A DNA stretch of 64,000 bases from Mesostigma viride (GCA_009746045.1 RPFO01000041.1:5209920-5273919); one strand, 5' to 3'; counted from the stretch's first letter, positions 32,851-45,146 are shown. A program made the numbers and translations. The notes: generated from the sequence alone by a model not told the origin.

Positions 32851-35478
32851 GTTGTCGTTGCGGCGGCAGCCGCAGCTATGGGTGCTGCGGAGCAAAATCC
32901 CAAAAGCACTGGTTGCACTGGCCACTTGGCCAGTGGTGAGACTTCCAGTTGTTAACCGGCCAGGCGTAGTTCCTCGCCCGGTTAACTGTGTCTATCTACC
33001 TGGAAAAAGGCCTCAATTGAGGCCTTTTTATAAATTGGGTGTTGCATGTAATTACAATGAGCCAACAAACTTTATTCCAAATATGAGTGAAGGCCATGCA
33101 TTATTATCATTGTTTTGGGGTTCCCAGCACTTAACATCAGTCATATAGCCCTAATATATATTTAATTATGATTTAATAAAACAGGGTGTCGCTGCGACGG
33201 CACCATCAACACAACATGACCATCGATACAAGCGACCAAAAGGCGTCAGTACTCAGTTCCATCTGCATGTAGCGTGTCTTTTGGACCTTACGAGGTTCCC
33301 CCATGACATGGTAAGCATGGCATGACATGGCATGCTCCCCAAGGGACCCCTCACACACACTTGCACGGCCGGGGCTGTCGCGCAGCACTGCAGGCAGCAA
33401 TAGCCTGCCATGGGTATTGCACGTAACCATGAGGAATCCAAAGCCTCTATTACAAACACGCATAAGGATCATGCATTATAATGATAGGTGTGACCTTCCA
33501 AGCGCGTAGCTTCACTCACATAGCCCCAATATCTAGGTTGTTACGGTATATTATGACAGGGGTTTGCTGCCGCGGCAGCAGATGAACAGCACATGGCAAG
33601 ATATACAAGCATAACTGGACAACATTTGCACAGCCTACTAGACCTCTTAGCTTGATTTTGGGCTTTGCAAGGGTTGCCTGAGACATGGCCAGCATGGCAG
33701 GAACTGCCATGCTTCTTATGGAAAGCAAACACGTCTACAAGGCGGGGGCCAGCCGCAGAGCACTGCACGAAGTACTATAACCAGCCTTACGTCACATCGG
33801 CACTAGGAGCCGATAGGCAGCTAAAAACTGACGATATCACAAGCAAATCGATGCCATTACCTTACTACCACCAGGACGCACTTACCTTTCACAACCCTCA
33901 CACCCGGGATCACTAGGCACGCATATGCGCTGGCGCTGAACGTGGCTGCATTAGAAAAGCTGTTCAAGCTCGGCGTTTTCAAGTTGTCCGGAAGCGATGC
34001 AGCCCGCAAATCTGGCCGGACAGACGCTCCATGCGTCGTCCATTGACGTATGAAAGCGGCTGCAGCGGCCTCACCAGCGCTGTTCGCATAACGGCGCTCC
34101 CATAGCTGGGGGCGCGCGCGCGTTTATTGTCCGCATCCCAGTTTTTCCTAGCTAAAAACACCCCTTCCTCTACCTACGGATCCACGCCAAAAGGCTCGAA
34201 AATAGCCAGTGCCCCTTTAGTCACGGCTGCCCCAACATCCCCCCCCGCCGTTCCGCTAGTCTCTTCCCAGCATATCGAAGCACCGGCCTGCTGGCAGGCG
34301 CACTATCAACGCCAATTACGCCCCAGCTGAATTTCACTAACCTGGCATTCAGCACACAAATAACGACCCCACGAATTTAGAAATTGACTTTTGACCCATT
34401 TAGCGATCGGGCTAGCTTCACGGATAATTTATCTACCCAACGCGCTCCTTACTGGTCGAAATGATGCACGAACGTGGCCATACGGTCTATTTTACTCGAG
34501 GCCGCCATGGTCGTGCATTCGTGAAAATTCGTCGTCCGGTTGCACGCAAGTGGCCAAAATAGGTACTTTTCCACCTCACATATCTTTCAGTAACCGTCGA
34601 CCCCTGTCGACCCCAACGGGTCAGGACGCTCAGCACATATACCAGATTCGCGCCACTGGGGCCGGACGACCCATAGGACCGGTCCTTCCCGCCAAAATTA
34701 CCGTCCCCATGTGACCTTGGTGAAAAAGGCCTCAATTGAGCCAAAAGGCCTCAATTGAGGCCTCTGGGTAAATAGACACTAAAAGAAAAGAAAATGATTA
34801 CCTCCGGTCCGCACCTTTTCCCCAGCTTGGGGTCTTTGGTGGGCCGGATGCCGTGACAGGTGCTCAACTGTCGCTTGGTCGGCCCAGTGCGCGAGCTGGT
34901 GCTCCGTACCTGGGGATGCTTGCACCCCGGGTTGGAGCCGGATGGCTGGCACTGGCGACCCGTGTCTCGGTCCGCGGCCTGCGGCTTTTTCTTCGGAAAT
35001 TGCTGCTGGCCAGCAAACTTTGCAATTGCCTTCCGCCGAGGGGGGGGGGTGGGGGCTGGGGACGGCGATGGGAAAAGCGCCTAAGCTAGAAATTTTTTCC
35101 CCACGCATAGAAACCTCGGGGGGGAATGCGGTCTTGGCTGAACGGACTCTCGTTCAGCCAGGTGCCTGGGGCTGTGGCCTCGGGCATCCGGGCTGGCGGG
35201 GCCTGGGCTAGGTCCACGTTTTTTCTCGAAGCACCCCGGGTCTATGGGGAGACGGCCATAGCGGTACCGACTCGGGGCCCCGAGAGGGGTCATGATAGGC
35301 TGGCCGTGCGCAATCGCAGTGCAAATGCGCTGGGCCTTTTTGGGCCTGGCCATGCATCCACAGCCGCCGGGCACACGCCTCCCGATGTGGGGGGCTCCCG
35401 TTTTGCGGCAGGGCGGTCACTTGTGACAACGAGCAAGGTGGAGTGCGGCTTCAAGGGAAAGCCAGGGCGGGGGTGATT

Positions 35479-35607
35479 GGGCAACGTACTTCATGAAGGG
35501 CCTTGAACGGCGTGCCTCCGGGCATGTCAATTAGTGTCACATGTATGCTTCCACTTATTGTTTTAATGAAGATGCTGGTTTTTGTGGGAGCTACGTGGGA
35601 CATGAAT
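35479..35607. repeat. Split repeat B1
   Basis: 129 bp, matching B2 with about one mismatch (GTGGGAC against GTGGGGC). Confidence 0.93.
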
Positions 35608-36025
35608 CGGGGTTCTTTGAACGGAGTTTCTTCTATACGTGAATGCGGGAACAAGAGGCCGCTGGATGAGCGGCTTATAGGTCGTAGTGTTTACTCGTAG
35701 CTGTTTGGCTAGAGCTTTTGTGATTAGTAGATGCAATATAGTGCATGGTTGAAAAATGAATTAAATAAAATGTGCGTTCCGCGCTTGGGTTGATTATACC
35801 CGGGCGGAACGGGGCGTGAGGTGCAGTGCCCCTGAAAAGAACAACCTACGCATTCTTTAATACTAGCCGTGCAGATTCGGGATATTCTACCCCCGGTCTG
35901 TACGGTTAGCGTCTTACTAGCATCCACTAAACATAAGGGTTTAATGACGTCAGTTAGCTAGGGATAAGGGAGGTTTTGCGACTAAAAGCCGCTCTGGCTG
36001 GTTTTGTCGGCCTCTTTCTTTGCTC
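35606..36025. repeat. Split repeat A2
   Basis: Internal copy of A1, directly abutting B1. Confidence 0.93.
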
Positions 36026-36058
36026 CCCACCCACCCACCCGTGTCTTGGTTGCCTCTA

Positions 36059-36187
36059 GGGCAACGTACTTCATGAAGGGCCTTGAACGGCGTGCCTCCG
36101 GGCATGTCAATTAGTGTCACATGTATGCTTCCACTTATTGTTTTAATGAAGATGCTGGTTTTTGTGGGAGCTACGTGGGGCATGAAT
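36059..36187. repeat. Split repeat B2
   Basis: Right terminus, separated from A2 by a 33-bp spacer containing CCCACCCACCCACCC. Confidence 0.93.
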
Positions 36188-36395
36188 GGGCCTGGTATTC
36201 TCACCTAAACTGTTCCTATGTACCTCACAAGATGTAGGGAACTGCGAAACCACAGGAAGACCTAGAGAAGAGCGCTTCCTGGCTCACAAAAAACTCGCCG
36301 ATTGAGTGCTCGACGTTCACGTTTGATAAATTATGCTGAACTGCGTTATCAAATCATCATCTGGCAGAGTCACGTCACTTGGTTGGTGCCGGGCC

Positions 36396-36801
36396 AGTTA
36401 AGTAATGCAATACGCATTACTTTTGCATACTTGCAAGTATGCAAAAGTAATGCGTATTGCATTACTTAACTAAGATTGGCGTTCGCTCCTGGGGTACCGG
36501 GTTCGAATCCTCTCGGAGGCACGGAAATATTTGCGGCGGGTAGGCCTGGGAGGCCGAGTCGAAATATTTGTGGATTTCTATGTTTGGCGGAGGCCGGGTA
36601 GGCCAAGTCGAAATAGGAATTACGGCGCGAGGCTGGGAATAGCCGAGTCGTAATTAATCGAGTCACCTCGGTAACGAGCGGTGTGTGCGGAACGCCGGAT
36701 TTCCCCACGCGGCCCAATTTTAGTTAAGTAATGCAATACGCATTACTTTTGCATTAATACTTGCAAGTATGCAAAAGTAATGCGTATTGCATTACTTAAC
36801 T
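36396..36801. mobile_element. 406-bp element with palindromic terminal repeats
   Basis: Each end is itself a palindrome: 36396-36471 (76 bp, perfect) and 36722-36801 (80 bp, with a 4-bp asymmetry). Both begin AGTTAAGTAATGCAATACGC. The 250-bp centre carries repeated GGCC...AGTCGAAAT segments. The outside flanks carry GGGCC on both sides (36391-36395 and 36802-36806), consistent with a 5-bp target duplication. There is no ORF of note. Confidence 0.75.
36485..36515 (+). other. tRNA B-box-like sequence in the palindromic element
   Basis: Contains GGTTCGAATCC, a perfect RNA polymerase III B box. The surrounding T-stem pairs poorly and no complete cloverleaf is visible, so this is at most a tRNA-derived fragment. 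Confidence 0.3.
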
Positions 36802-36830
36802 GGGCCCGCTACAAAAAACGTAGCGGGCCC
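36802..36830. other. Perfect hairpin
   Basis: GGGCCCGCTAC and GTAGCGGGCCC pair perfectly around an AAAAAAC loop, immediately beside the palindromic element. Confidence 0.85.
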
Positions 36831-36834
36831 GGTG

Positions 36835-37490
36835 ATGTCGCTATTACACCACCCGACTTTACATCGAGTCACTGTGCATGATATATATTATGGCTGCCTA
36901 CAGCACCGCGCATGGTGTCCAAGTCAAATTATGGCGCTGCCAAGGCTGCGTACCTGCCCTTATCGCCTTGGTCTTTGTCACGGTGGCGTTCTCCAATTCA
37001 CGTGCAACGTCCACTTCCTGTGCCAGCTCTGGCGCGGCGCGTGCCCTTCGGGCTGAATTTCAAATTTCCGTGTGCAGTCCGTTGGAGAGGGGCGCTGCGT
37101 CCGGAGTCCGGACGATGGAGAGGGCTCCATCACATTGGCGACCTCACCAGTGGCCCACATGTACCGACGAGGTCACCTGCATCTCGAGCTTGTCGGCCCT
37201 CACGCTGCAGCTGTCACCGCCATGCGAGACGCCCTGAGACTCTCGGCATGATTTTTCCTGTGCAATATCACGCCCTCGATTCGCAGCAAGGCCCGTCTCC
37301 TCCAATATGGCCGACTGCGGGCTGTGCCGTAACAGGAAATGTCCGGGTGATGGCAGGCCGTGCCTACCCATCCCACCGCATGCACTGCGTCAAGCAATAT
37401 TTCCACTTCCGCTGCTGCTGGGCACCGGGCTACTGCCTACATTTCTTCAATCGCTCCATCGCCTCCTCCATGGTGCCTTGCTCCCTGCGG
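36835..37490. other. Unassigned stretch
   Basis: Overlapping ORFs occur on both strands (for example 36912-37496 +). None has a domain I recognise. Confidence 0.35.
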
Positions 37491-38847
37491 CAGTGATGAT
37501 TCATAGGCCGTATTATATACGCCGTATTTAGCGTAATATTATGCGCGATACGCAAGCGGCGCGTACGAAAATGGGGTACTTTCATACGCAACGCGTATTT
37601 TTGCGCATTTTTGCGTATTTTTGCGTATTTTTGGCATATTTTTGGCTTACGAGGTGGGTGCATTTGCTTGCCTAGACTGCGGCACGCCGACCTGTAGTAG
37701 GAACAAATAATTGCGTGATGAGCTAGCTAGTGTATAGTGCACTAAAGCTAAAAGCGCGTTCATTGTGACTTGTGAAGGCGGGAAGGTGAAGGCGGGAAGG
37801 CTGAAGATTCATCATCAAGAGGGTGATAAGCAACAGTATATTTGGAAATAAACGTACACCTAATTATCTGGATCAAGAAGGTGATAAGGTGTGCCAGCAA
37901 CGTCGTGGTCGTCTGGCACCTAGATCGTAGCATATCGACATCCAGGCATGGCTGACACGTGAGTCAATGGAACACGATGATGATGTGCGGCCCGATGAAG
38001 AAGAGGCCACATCCCAAACTGTCTGGACATACATTAGCAAAGAGCGCATCCTCAAGAATCGGCAGCAGACAAATAACTACTACATGGATGATGGAGTACT
38101 CCGTTACAGGCTGCTGGTCGAGCAGGCGGAGAAGGAAAGCAATACCAGGAAGAGGAAGGCGACTAGTGACGCCAAGAAGCAGGCTGATGTGCGGGCGGCA
38201 CTTAAAGACAGGCTTGCAGACGTTGTAGAAACCGACGCCTCTAACTGGGTGTCCCCTCATGCCAGCAACACCTCGGGGCGCGCTGCTGGGGCGGCTGGGC
38301 CAAGCGGATCATCAAAGGGCCAATCCACCGACGGTAATTTGCCCGCACCTTATGGGCTCAGCAAAGAGCAGCTGGACGAGGAGCTGTGCGAGGCATTCAT
38401 TTGCGCCTTTCAATGCCATCGACGCCCTTCAATGTCATCGACACCTCGGGGCAATGTATAGTGCATGCATATCTTGAGTTCTACAAATTTATTATCCTTT
38501 CCAGTGAGTTGTGCATTGATACTGGTATTGATACTTAGTTGCATGTTGTCTCGATTTTGAAGAGAAACTATCAAGTTAGACCGTTAGAAACTAAGCTTGT
38601 ATTTAGGTAGTGGTGGCAATGCCAAAGGTCATGCTATATATGTCATGTATAGGCAAAAGGTATGGAAAAACACCAGCAGACTATGCTTGGTTGCTCAGAA
38701 TGTTGAAAACCCCTTGAGCAAAATCATGCCAAAAAAGGGGTTTTCAACGGTTAGCGTACGATCAGCGTATAATACATTATACACCGCGTATTATACATTA
38801 TACACCTGGGGCCGCGTACGACGCGTATCGCGTATGAATCATCACTG
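37491..38847 (+). mobile_element. hAT deletion derivative, copy 1
   Basis: 1357 bp, with CAGTGATG and CATCACTG at the ends (about 18 bp of terminal inversion, CAGTGATGATTCATA). It is flanked by a perfect 8-bp duplication CCCTGCGG (37483-37490 and 38848-38855). Its terminal and subterminal sequences match copy 2 (47610-49092). It encodes only an N-terminal fragment. Confidence 0.92.
37967..38461 (+). pseudogene. hAT transposase N-terminal fragment
   Basis: A 164-residue ORF that starts at a downstream ATG because the copy-2 start context (MADASEESMEHND) is broken here by a stop. MEHDDDVRPDEEEA and TVWTYISKERILKN match copy 2. A Lys/Arg-rich helix (NTRKRKATSDAKKQADVRAALKDRLADV), a Gly/Ser/Ala linker and LSKEQLDEELCEAF follow. 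There is no DDE core, so it cannot be an active transposase. Confidence 0.55.
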
Positions 38848-38855
38848 CCCTGCGG

Positions 38856-40290
38856 CCCCTCCGCCACGCCGGACATCCATGGCAATCAAGCCTACCGGCT
38901 ACCACCATACCGGCCACGAGCCCTTGCTGCACCAAACGAAGTGTGCGGCCCCGAATTAAGTGAAGTACACGGCAGGACTGGGAACCACCTGAAATTACAT
39001 CGGGGTCTCTAGTGGACTTGGCGTCACATCTTGCTAACGTTGTCACTGTCGGCAGTTGTCAGTTGATGTTGGTTGTTGCGTGCTGAGGGTTGCAGATGTT
39101 CTAGGAACAGCTGGTCCAATGTTGCTATGCATGCAGTTACTCTTGCCATTACGTGTGTCCGTGTGCCTCCAACCATCCCGCCCCCACGCTGAGGTCCCCC
39201 ACAACACCGTAACACCGCCCTCCTCCCCCAAACCATCCGATGACCCACCCGACCATCCACCTTGAGTCCCCCCAAACCAACCTATCTGACTACCACCCTT
39301 CCGTATTACATACACCACCTTCCACACCAACATAGCAAACCACCTACCAAACAAACCTACCGCCCCACAACGAGGTTCCCCTACACCACACTGCACCCCG
39401 CCCACCCCGCCCCCCGCTGCCCCAACATACGATGACTCCACCCCACCATCCACGTGAAGCATAACCATCCGGCACCCCGACCGGCCTCCGGGGCAACCAA
39501 TCAGCTGTCCACTCAACCATAACTGACACTGCTGCACCGACCACCGGCAAGCCCGCCTACGTACCATACCCAAGCCACCCACGCAACCCAAGCATCCCCA
39601 ACCCTCACACGAACCTGTGACCTACGCACGAGCTACCTACAACTGCGTCTCACAACTACTACATAATCAACCCATAACAATGTCCCCCATGACCCCCGCC
39701 AAAGGGGGGGGGTCCCCCCAATAGTCCAACACACACACACTCTACAATACCCAGGACCACGAGTACCCACCCAATTCACCTCCCCCAACGGTACCACCCA
39801 CGAGTCCAGTGCCCCACCCATGTCCACAGCGACACCCCAGAGACCTCACCACGCCCACCGACTGCACGCACGCACACCTAGCTGCACACTCCCACGCACC
39901 TACCCTCGCACGCACGCCTGCCGGCACGCAGCCATCAACCCACCCACCAAGGCACGCCTGCACAACCGCACACATGCACAAGTGCATCCACACGCACACA
40001 TAGCTGCACACTCTCACGCACCCACTCACGCACGCACGCCTGCACGCAGCCATCAACCCACCCGCCAAGGCACGCCTGCACAAACGCACTCATGCACAAC
40101 TGCACGCACTCGCCCACGCACGCACACCTAGCTGCACGCCTGCACGCACTCATGCAATGCATGGCAGCATGCCTGCCTTCTATATCATTCTTGGAACATC
40201 ATGTTGCATATGGCATTATTATCATGTTTGTAAATTTAACTCCTTGCTTTCTGTTGTATGCTTTCTTTCTTTGGGGGATGACTTGATGCA
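38856..40290. other. Strand-asymmetric, repeat-rich stretch
   Basis: 39160-39830 is C/A-rich and G-poor on the plus strand. 39860-40170 holds two to three copies of a roughly 115-bp minisatellite built on CACGCACGC and TAGCTGCACAC. The Pro/His/Thr-rich and Val/Cys/Gly-rich ORFs here are compositional. No gene is recognised. Confidence 0.55.
39860..40170. repeat. Approximately 115-bp minisatellite
   Basis: Blocks such as CAGCCATCAACCCACCC and AAGGCACGCCTGCACAA recur at about 39930 and 40050. CACACCTAGCTGCAC recurs at 39871 and 40124, with a CACACATAGCTGCAC variant at 39995. Confidence 0.8.
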
Positions 40291-41392
40291 GATCGTGGAG
40301 CATACAAGCTCGACGAGAAGACGTACACATCAATATTGAGCAAAACCACCGTTGCTGGGCTCTCTCAGAGGTTTTATGGGATTAGTATCTGGGATTAATG
40401 TAACTCACCGCCAGAAGGTCATTGTACTGGAGGCTCTACCGAGGTGATGGGATTAATTCCTGGAGAAGACCTCATAGAATTAACCTGTATGTATTTAATT
40501 TTGTGGGTTTCTAATATCTGGTGGTACTCTGTAATGCCACTTCCATAGGTTTTTATCCATTTCTCATGAAATGGTTTTCCCTGTGGCAGATCTGTTTCTT
40601 TTCCAGTTCAAGAAAGGGCTGGGGGAATGGCATTGGCCATTAAAGACATCTGTTCAAGCTTCAAGCTGGAGTGAAGGACATTTCAAGCTACTTCAAGGGT
40701 CCCTGGCAGGGGATGTGATCCCTAAAGAAAAGAAGGGATTGAAGTTAACGTAAAGAATTGACGTTAGATGGATAGAGATTGTTACGCTCTTTCCAACGGC
40801 ACCTTGAACGCCTCATTTGGTTAAGGGACGTAAAAGTTATGACGTTTCCTAGGCTGTGCCGACAGTACCCGCCGCGCCACTGTGGCCGGGCGCGTTCGGA
40901 CACAGGATGTACAAGTGTCACTCTGATAGTCCGCAGGACGTTGACAGGACTTGTACAGGACTTGATGGTCAATTGATAGGTAGGCGTGCTGTAGCGCGCC
41001 AGGGCCTATGAGACAATTGATGCTGAGTAATGTACGGATAGGTCCACAAGACTAGCCGTATGGACAATTGATAGATCTGCGCGCCAAGGGCGTGCCAGAG
41101 TCTGTGTGATCAATCGATTGACAGTTCAGCTGTGACAGTACAGCTGAATACTTGGACGCGTCCCTAGCAAGCTTATATGTGTGACTTGGTAGCTCGATCT
41201 AGGACGCTAGCTCTTGCGTGCACGTTCTCTTGGCACTGCGACCTTGTCGCCTGTGCTGCGTGCAGTCTTGGAAGTGACGTGACTTACGTCTGTGTTCCAT
41301 TATTCATAATAAAGGCAACATTCCTGCAAGAGCCATGGCGAACTTCGGCATTTCTCTCTCACACAACTCGTATTACTCGCCGAATCACACTC
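40291..41392. other. Possible promoter/LTR-like stretch before the split ORF
   Basis: No gene. A TATA-like GCTTATATGTG (about 41170) and AATAAAGG (about 41310) precede the ORF at 41393, as in an LTR, but no matching second LTR is in the window. CAATTGAT recurs several times between 40970 and 41120. Confidence 0.3.
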
Positions 41393-43999
41393 ATGCCGAA
41401 TTCCTTCGATTTCCGGATTCCCACTGACGAGGAAATAACTGCTCCGCCGGCAGACCCCTTACCGGTTCCGCCGTCAAGCGATCCGCAGCCAATTGCTGCG
41501 CCGTGGCAAAGTTTAATTGACGAGGTCACGACATCGCTCGACGAATTGCATCGTCGACAGCGGGCAGCTCTACCGTTGCTGGGCGATTTCCCGGAAGATC
41601 CACGCCTGCCGCAGCTGGTGCCGGCGATTCGCGGTCCGTTGGACTCAATTCGGTCGATTTTATCGGCCTTTACAGTCCAGGTCCGCGGAGGGCTTCGTTC
41701 TGTTAACTCGTCGTCTGTCCCAACTCAGTCCTCACAGGAGGACTGAGTTGACAACTTTCAACCGCGTGTAGCGACTAGGTGGGGGGTCCATCCCAAATGT
41801 TTTGATGTGGATCAGGGGTGTACTAGATGTCATTTTGTTGGCAAAAATACTGCATATGTGAAAACTTGACCCGGACACCTGAAAATTACGCGGACGTTGG
41901 GCACCCCTCGCGAATTTGCATTTTTCGGGATAAGAACGAGTGGAAAAAATTCAATCAAATCCTGGTGCATGAAGAAAAAATATAGGCATGTAAACAATAT
42001 AGTTCTTGAAACGTGGCAAAAAACTGGGCTCGATTTGGCCACTGCAACTGCCTGAAACAATTAAAAAACTCTCAGTCCTCAGGAGAGGAATGGGGCTTTT
42101 GCTAACTTTGCTAGCATGTAAGTGCGGTCATACTACACCACCGTGGCCACCAACCACCCCAATCAACTCATTTCCCTTCAAGCATTACAGGACAACACAC
42201 TTGCATCATCATACTTCAGGTATATCATACCTTATCATGTAGTGAGAGCCTATGCATGCATGTAGGGAATGGGCTTGGATACCTACCAACCAAGGGTTAC
42301 ATTATAAGTGTCAACCACCAATATAATGGGTAGGTTAAGCATATTTCCTTTGTTTCTAACAACAATAGATATGGCTATAACTGTTTTGCCTTGCCATGAT
42401 GTGGCCAACATAGTTGCCGGCACATGATGGCAGTGGTTTGTCACCAAGACTTTTCACTCACCCGTAAAAGCTTGAATGCACCCTTGACGCAGCCCGTGGC
42501 CACACAATCATGCAGTATGAACGTAGCAAAAGAATAACTAACATCTATGAAGGTGTTTAAACCTGCACAGCTCCTAAAACCCTGCACAACTACACTGGGT
42601 TAAGGCAAATGCCTGATAACATCATCTGAAAAGGGGGTTTTAGAGAGGGGCAGGCAACGGTCAAGAAAGAGCATCAAGACTTGAACCTGACAACGCCTCG
42701 CAAGCTTAAACTCATGTACGAACATCAAGAAACGAAGAGGCAACGATTATCCGGCTTTACCTGGCACGGCTGGCGTTACCTTGGCCCAGGCGGTGCCCGC
42801 AAAAGTGGCACTTTGCGGCACATAGGCCATGACGTGACAGAATGGTCGAAATCATCAAATCTATACTGTCACTCAATTTATTCTAATACAATGCATGTTA
42901 CAATGTAGAAAGAAACCTATCAGCCATTGAAATTGCGCCGGAAAGCAAGCGCAGTCATCAATTCCGTCGACCTGCCTTATCGCAGTTTTTTCCAGCAAGA
43001 ACAGTGCCGACACCGGGTAAATCGCATCCCCGCGAGCTAAAAATTGATTTTTATCATCTTTAGGGCATATTAAATCTATTTCCTGAGTTTGGACAGATAA
43101 CTCGTCCGCAAACGTAAACTGCATGCATGGGCGCGAGCCGCCATGGCTAGGTCGTGCATTTCCGGAACTCGCGTTTCACGTGGAAAAGTACCCTTACCAC
43201 CTGTACTTTGACCGTACATTTAGCCGCTCATACAAAATCCAAAAAAATCCCAAAAATATGTCCAAGAAAGATCTTTTCACGTAGTATTTGAATAAATTTT
43301 GAGAGAATTTTTTTGTCAAACATTCTGACCGGGGCGAATTTTCTACGAAACCCAAAAACTCGGTCCTCTAGAGAGGACTGAGTTCAACTCAGTCCTCCGT
43401 AGAGGACCAGAGACAGACGACGAGTTAACGAGGTCACCACCGCCATCGAGGAGGTGGACAACGCCATTTCGTCGCTAACCGGCTACCAGCGGAATCTGCA
43501 AAACTGGGCTGCGACGCGCACGGGAGGCGCGCCCGCGGTCTCAACAAATTTATTCCAAGATATCGCGTTGCTGTCGCTGCTCACTCGCGGCGTACGCACG
43601 CGAGAACGCCAGGTTCTCATTAACCTGGTGGCGTTTCTTTCTGCTCTGCGTGAGTGGATCCCAGCTGGCTGGGAACTTTTATCCATCTTCACGCATGATT
43701 CCTCTCCGCATCGTCGCGCGTCGGCGCATCGCAGTTTTTCTGCCGACACAAAACCAGGCGAACACGCCTGTGTTAATTCATGCCGGCGCAGGTCCGGCTC
43801 TTACGCCAGACATGGAGGACGCAGAATACGCGTACGAGTACTGCGACTTCCGTGGTCTCGACTATTAAACGTCGGACATTTTTTCCAGTACTCGTCGGCA
43901 TTCCAACGGCATTTCGCGGCGGCGTCGACACCGGTGCAGGCGGCATTACTGGACAGCTTTGTACATATTTTGTTTTGCTGCTTTGCTCCAGTGTTCTAG
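41393..43999 (+). pseudogene. Unknown ORF split by a TTAA-flanked insertion
   Basis: The first part (41393-41707) begins MPNSFDFRIPTDEE and has a Pro-rich segment, then helical DEVTTSLDELHRRQ. The second part (43430 on) begins EVTTAIEEVDNAISSL, continuing in the same frame if 41708-43429 is removed at the shared GTTAAC. The combined protein would be about 294 codons to 43999. Its end is doubtful, because another frame (43650-43868, ending DMEDAEYAYEYCDFRG) looks more protein-like, implying a frameshift at about 43690. The EVTT...E helix occurs twice, suggesting an internally repeated coiled-coil. The family is unknown; a gag-like protein of a retroelement is one option. Confidence 0.45.
41708..43423. 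mobile_element. 1.7-kb inverted-repeat insertion at a GTTAAC site
   Basis: The ends are TCGTCGTCTGTC and GACAGACGACGA (perfect inversion), each next to GTTAAC (41702-41707 and 43424-43429). The inner ends add hairpins of ACTCAGTCCTC/GAGGACTGAGT type (41725-41751 and about 43365-43410). TTAA duplication would fit piggyBac-type integration, but the palindromic target leaves the exact duplication ambiguous. The interior has only short unrecognised ORFs. Confidence 0.65.
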
Positions 44000-44018
44000 A
44001 ACAGCTGTGTAGTGCACC

Positions 44019-45146
44019 ATGGCAGACGGGCGACGTAGCAAGGGCGCCCCAGCCAGTGGGAATAATGGGGGTGCGGGTAGTGGGACAGCTCACGTAGATG
44101 ACGTGGGTGTCACCGGTGAAATAACCAATATCCCTCTCAACAATAATAATACACAAGCTGTGCATGGATTTGACCTCACCACCCAGGGTCTCCTTATTGT
44201 TAATCAGCTGCAACCTGTCACTTCAGACTCTAAGCCAAAGCAGGCAGAGGAGTTTGTGGAAGGTCTAGAGGGGTTTCCAAGTTTGTACGGGGGTACTAAC
44301 TATTATAATCAGATCTGGATAGGCAGCCAGACTTTTGGCAAATTCACAGATCAGATTAAAGACCTCACTAGAGAGTGCAAGAAGGCCAACAAGGCCTGGG
44401 CAGTCTACGTGGCAGAGCTGAGGGAGCTGCTAGAGGATCAACGGAAGAAAGTGGGGATCCATTGGCAGGATAAGTATCAAGGGTGGGAGGTCAAAGGGGA
44501 TCTCATCCAGAATTTCCTTAACTATTGCAAAATGGTTGAGGAAGGCAGGGCCCACGGTTTCAACGTGGCAGACAATATAGCCCTGACCAACTGGTTGAAG
44601 GTCTCTGGGCTGGATAAGGCCACACGTGGATCTCTCAAGGTCATGTGTGCTCCTCACTCCACCATGAAGGCCTACAAGGTCATCATCAAGCAAGCCCTCG
44701 AAGCTGAGGAGCTGTTTGAGGGTGGGGTGCCAGCTGTGAAGGCAACCCATGCAGGTGGGCGTGCCCAGGGGGGCTCCAAATCGTCTGAGGCTGACAGAAG
44801 CCAAGGAGGGCGTGGGGGCAACCACAACAAGCGGAAGGCCAACCATTCACCCGACCCTGACGGGCAATCACATGCCAAGTCGGTGTTCAGGAGGGTGGGT
44901 GGCAAGCCCAAGCCGGGTAACGCGTCTGACAACGGGGGTGGTGGCCAGGGCAAGTCCAAGATCCAGTGCTACCTGTGCAAGGGGTGGGGGCACATCAAGA
45001 AAGAGTGTCCTTCCTTCAAGAAGACCCAAGGCCAGGGCAGCAACAAGAATAACAACAACAAAAACAACAAGAACAAGTCCCAGGCAGGCCAGCCTTCAAA
45101 GGGCAGTCAGCAAGAGGAAAACAAGGAGCATGCAGTGACTGTCTGA
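44019..45146 (+). CDS. Copia-like retrotransposon gag
   Basis: An intact 375-residue capsid/nucleocapsid protein beginning MADGRRSKGAPASG. The middle (about residues 70-245) is the helical capsid region (GLEGFPSLYGGTNYYNQ, WQDKYQGWEVKGDLIQNFLNYCKMVEEG). A single zinc knuckle, C-x2-C-x4-H-x4-C (CYLCKGWGHIKKEC), lies at about residues 317-330. The tail is Asn/Lys/Gln-rich. This is the usual gag layout of Ty1/Copia elements. The integrase frame follows at 45280. The 5' LTR is not identifiable: only about 20 bp separate this start from the upstream ORF. Confidence 0.85.
   Translation: MADGRRSKGAPASGNNGGAGSGTAHVDDVGVTGEITNIPLNNNNTQAVHGFDLTTQGLLIVNQLQPVTSDSKPKQAEEFVEGLEGFPSLYGGTNYYNQIWIGSQTFGKFTDQIKDLTRECKKANKAWAVYVAELRELLEDQRKKVGIHWQDKYQGWEVKGDLIQNFLNYCKMVEEGRAHGFNVADNIALTNWLKVSGLDKATRGSLKVMCAPHSTMKAYKVIIKQALEAEELFEGGVPAVKATHAGGRAQGGSKSSEADRSQGGRGGNHNKRKANHSPDPDGQSHAKSVFRRVGGKPKPGNASDNGGGGQGKSKIQCYLCKGWGHIKKECPSFKKTQGQGSNKNNNNKNNKNKSQAGQPSKGSQQEENKEHAVTV

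Noticed and set aside
36485-36515. A complete tRNA gene at the B-box match
   Set aside because: No acceptor, D or anticodon arms pair, and the T-stem has mismatches.
39043-40162. Several ORFs of 60-180 codons in the 39-40 kb region
   Set aside because: Composition follows the C/A-rich strand bias and CACG minisatellite; frames overlap on both strands without any domain.
40291-41392. Calling this a 5' LTR of the Copia element
   Set aside because: TATA- and AATAAA-like signals are suggestive, but no matching repeat follows the Copia pol end at 57182, and an unrelated ORF lies in between.
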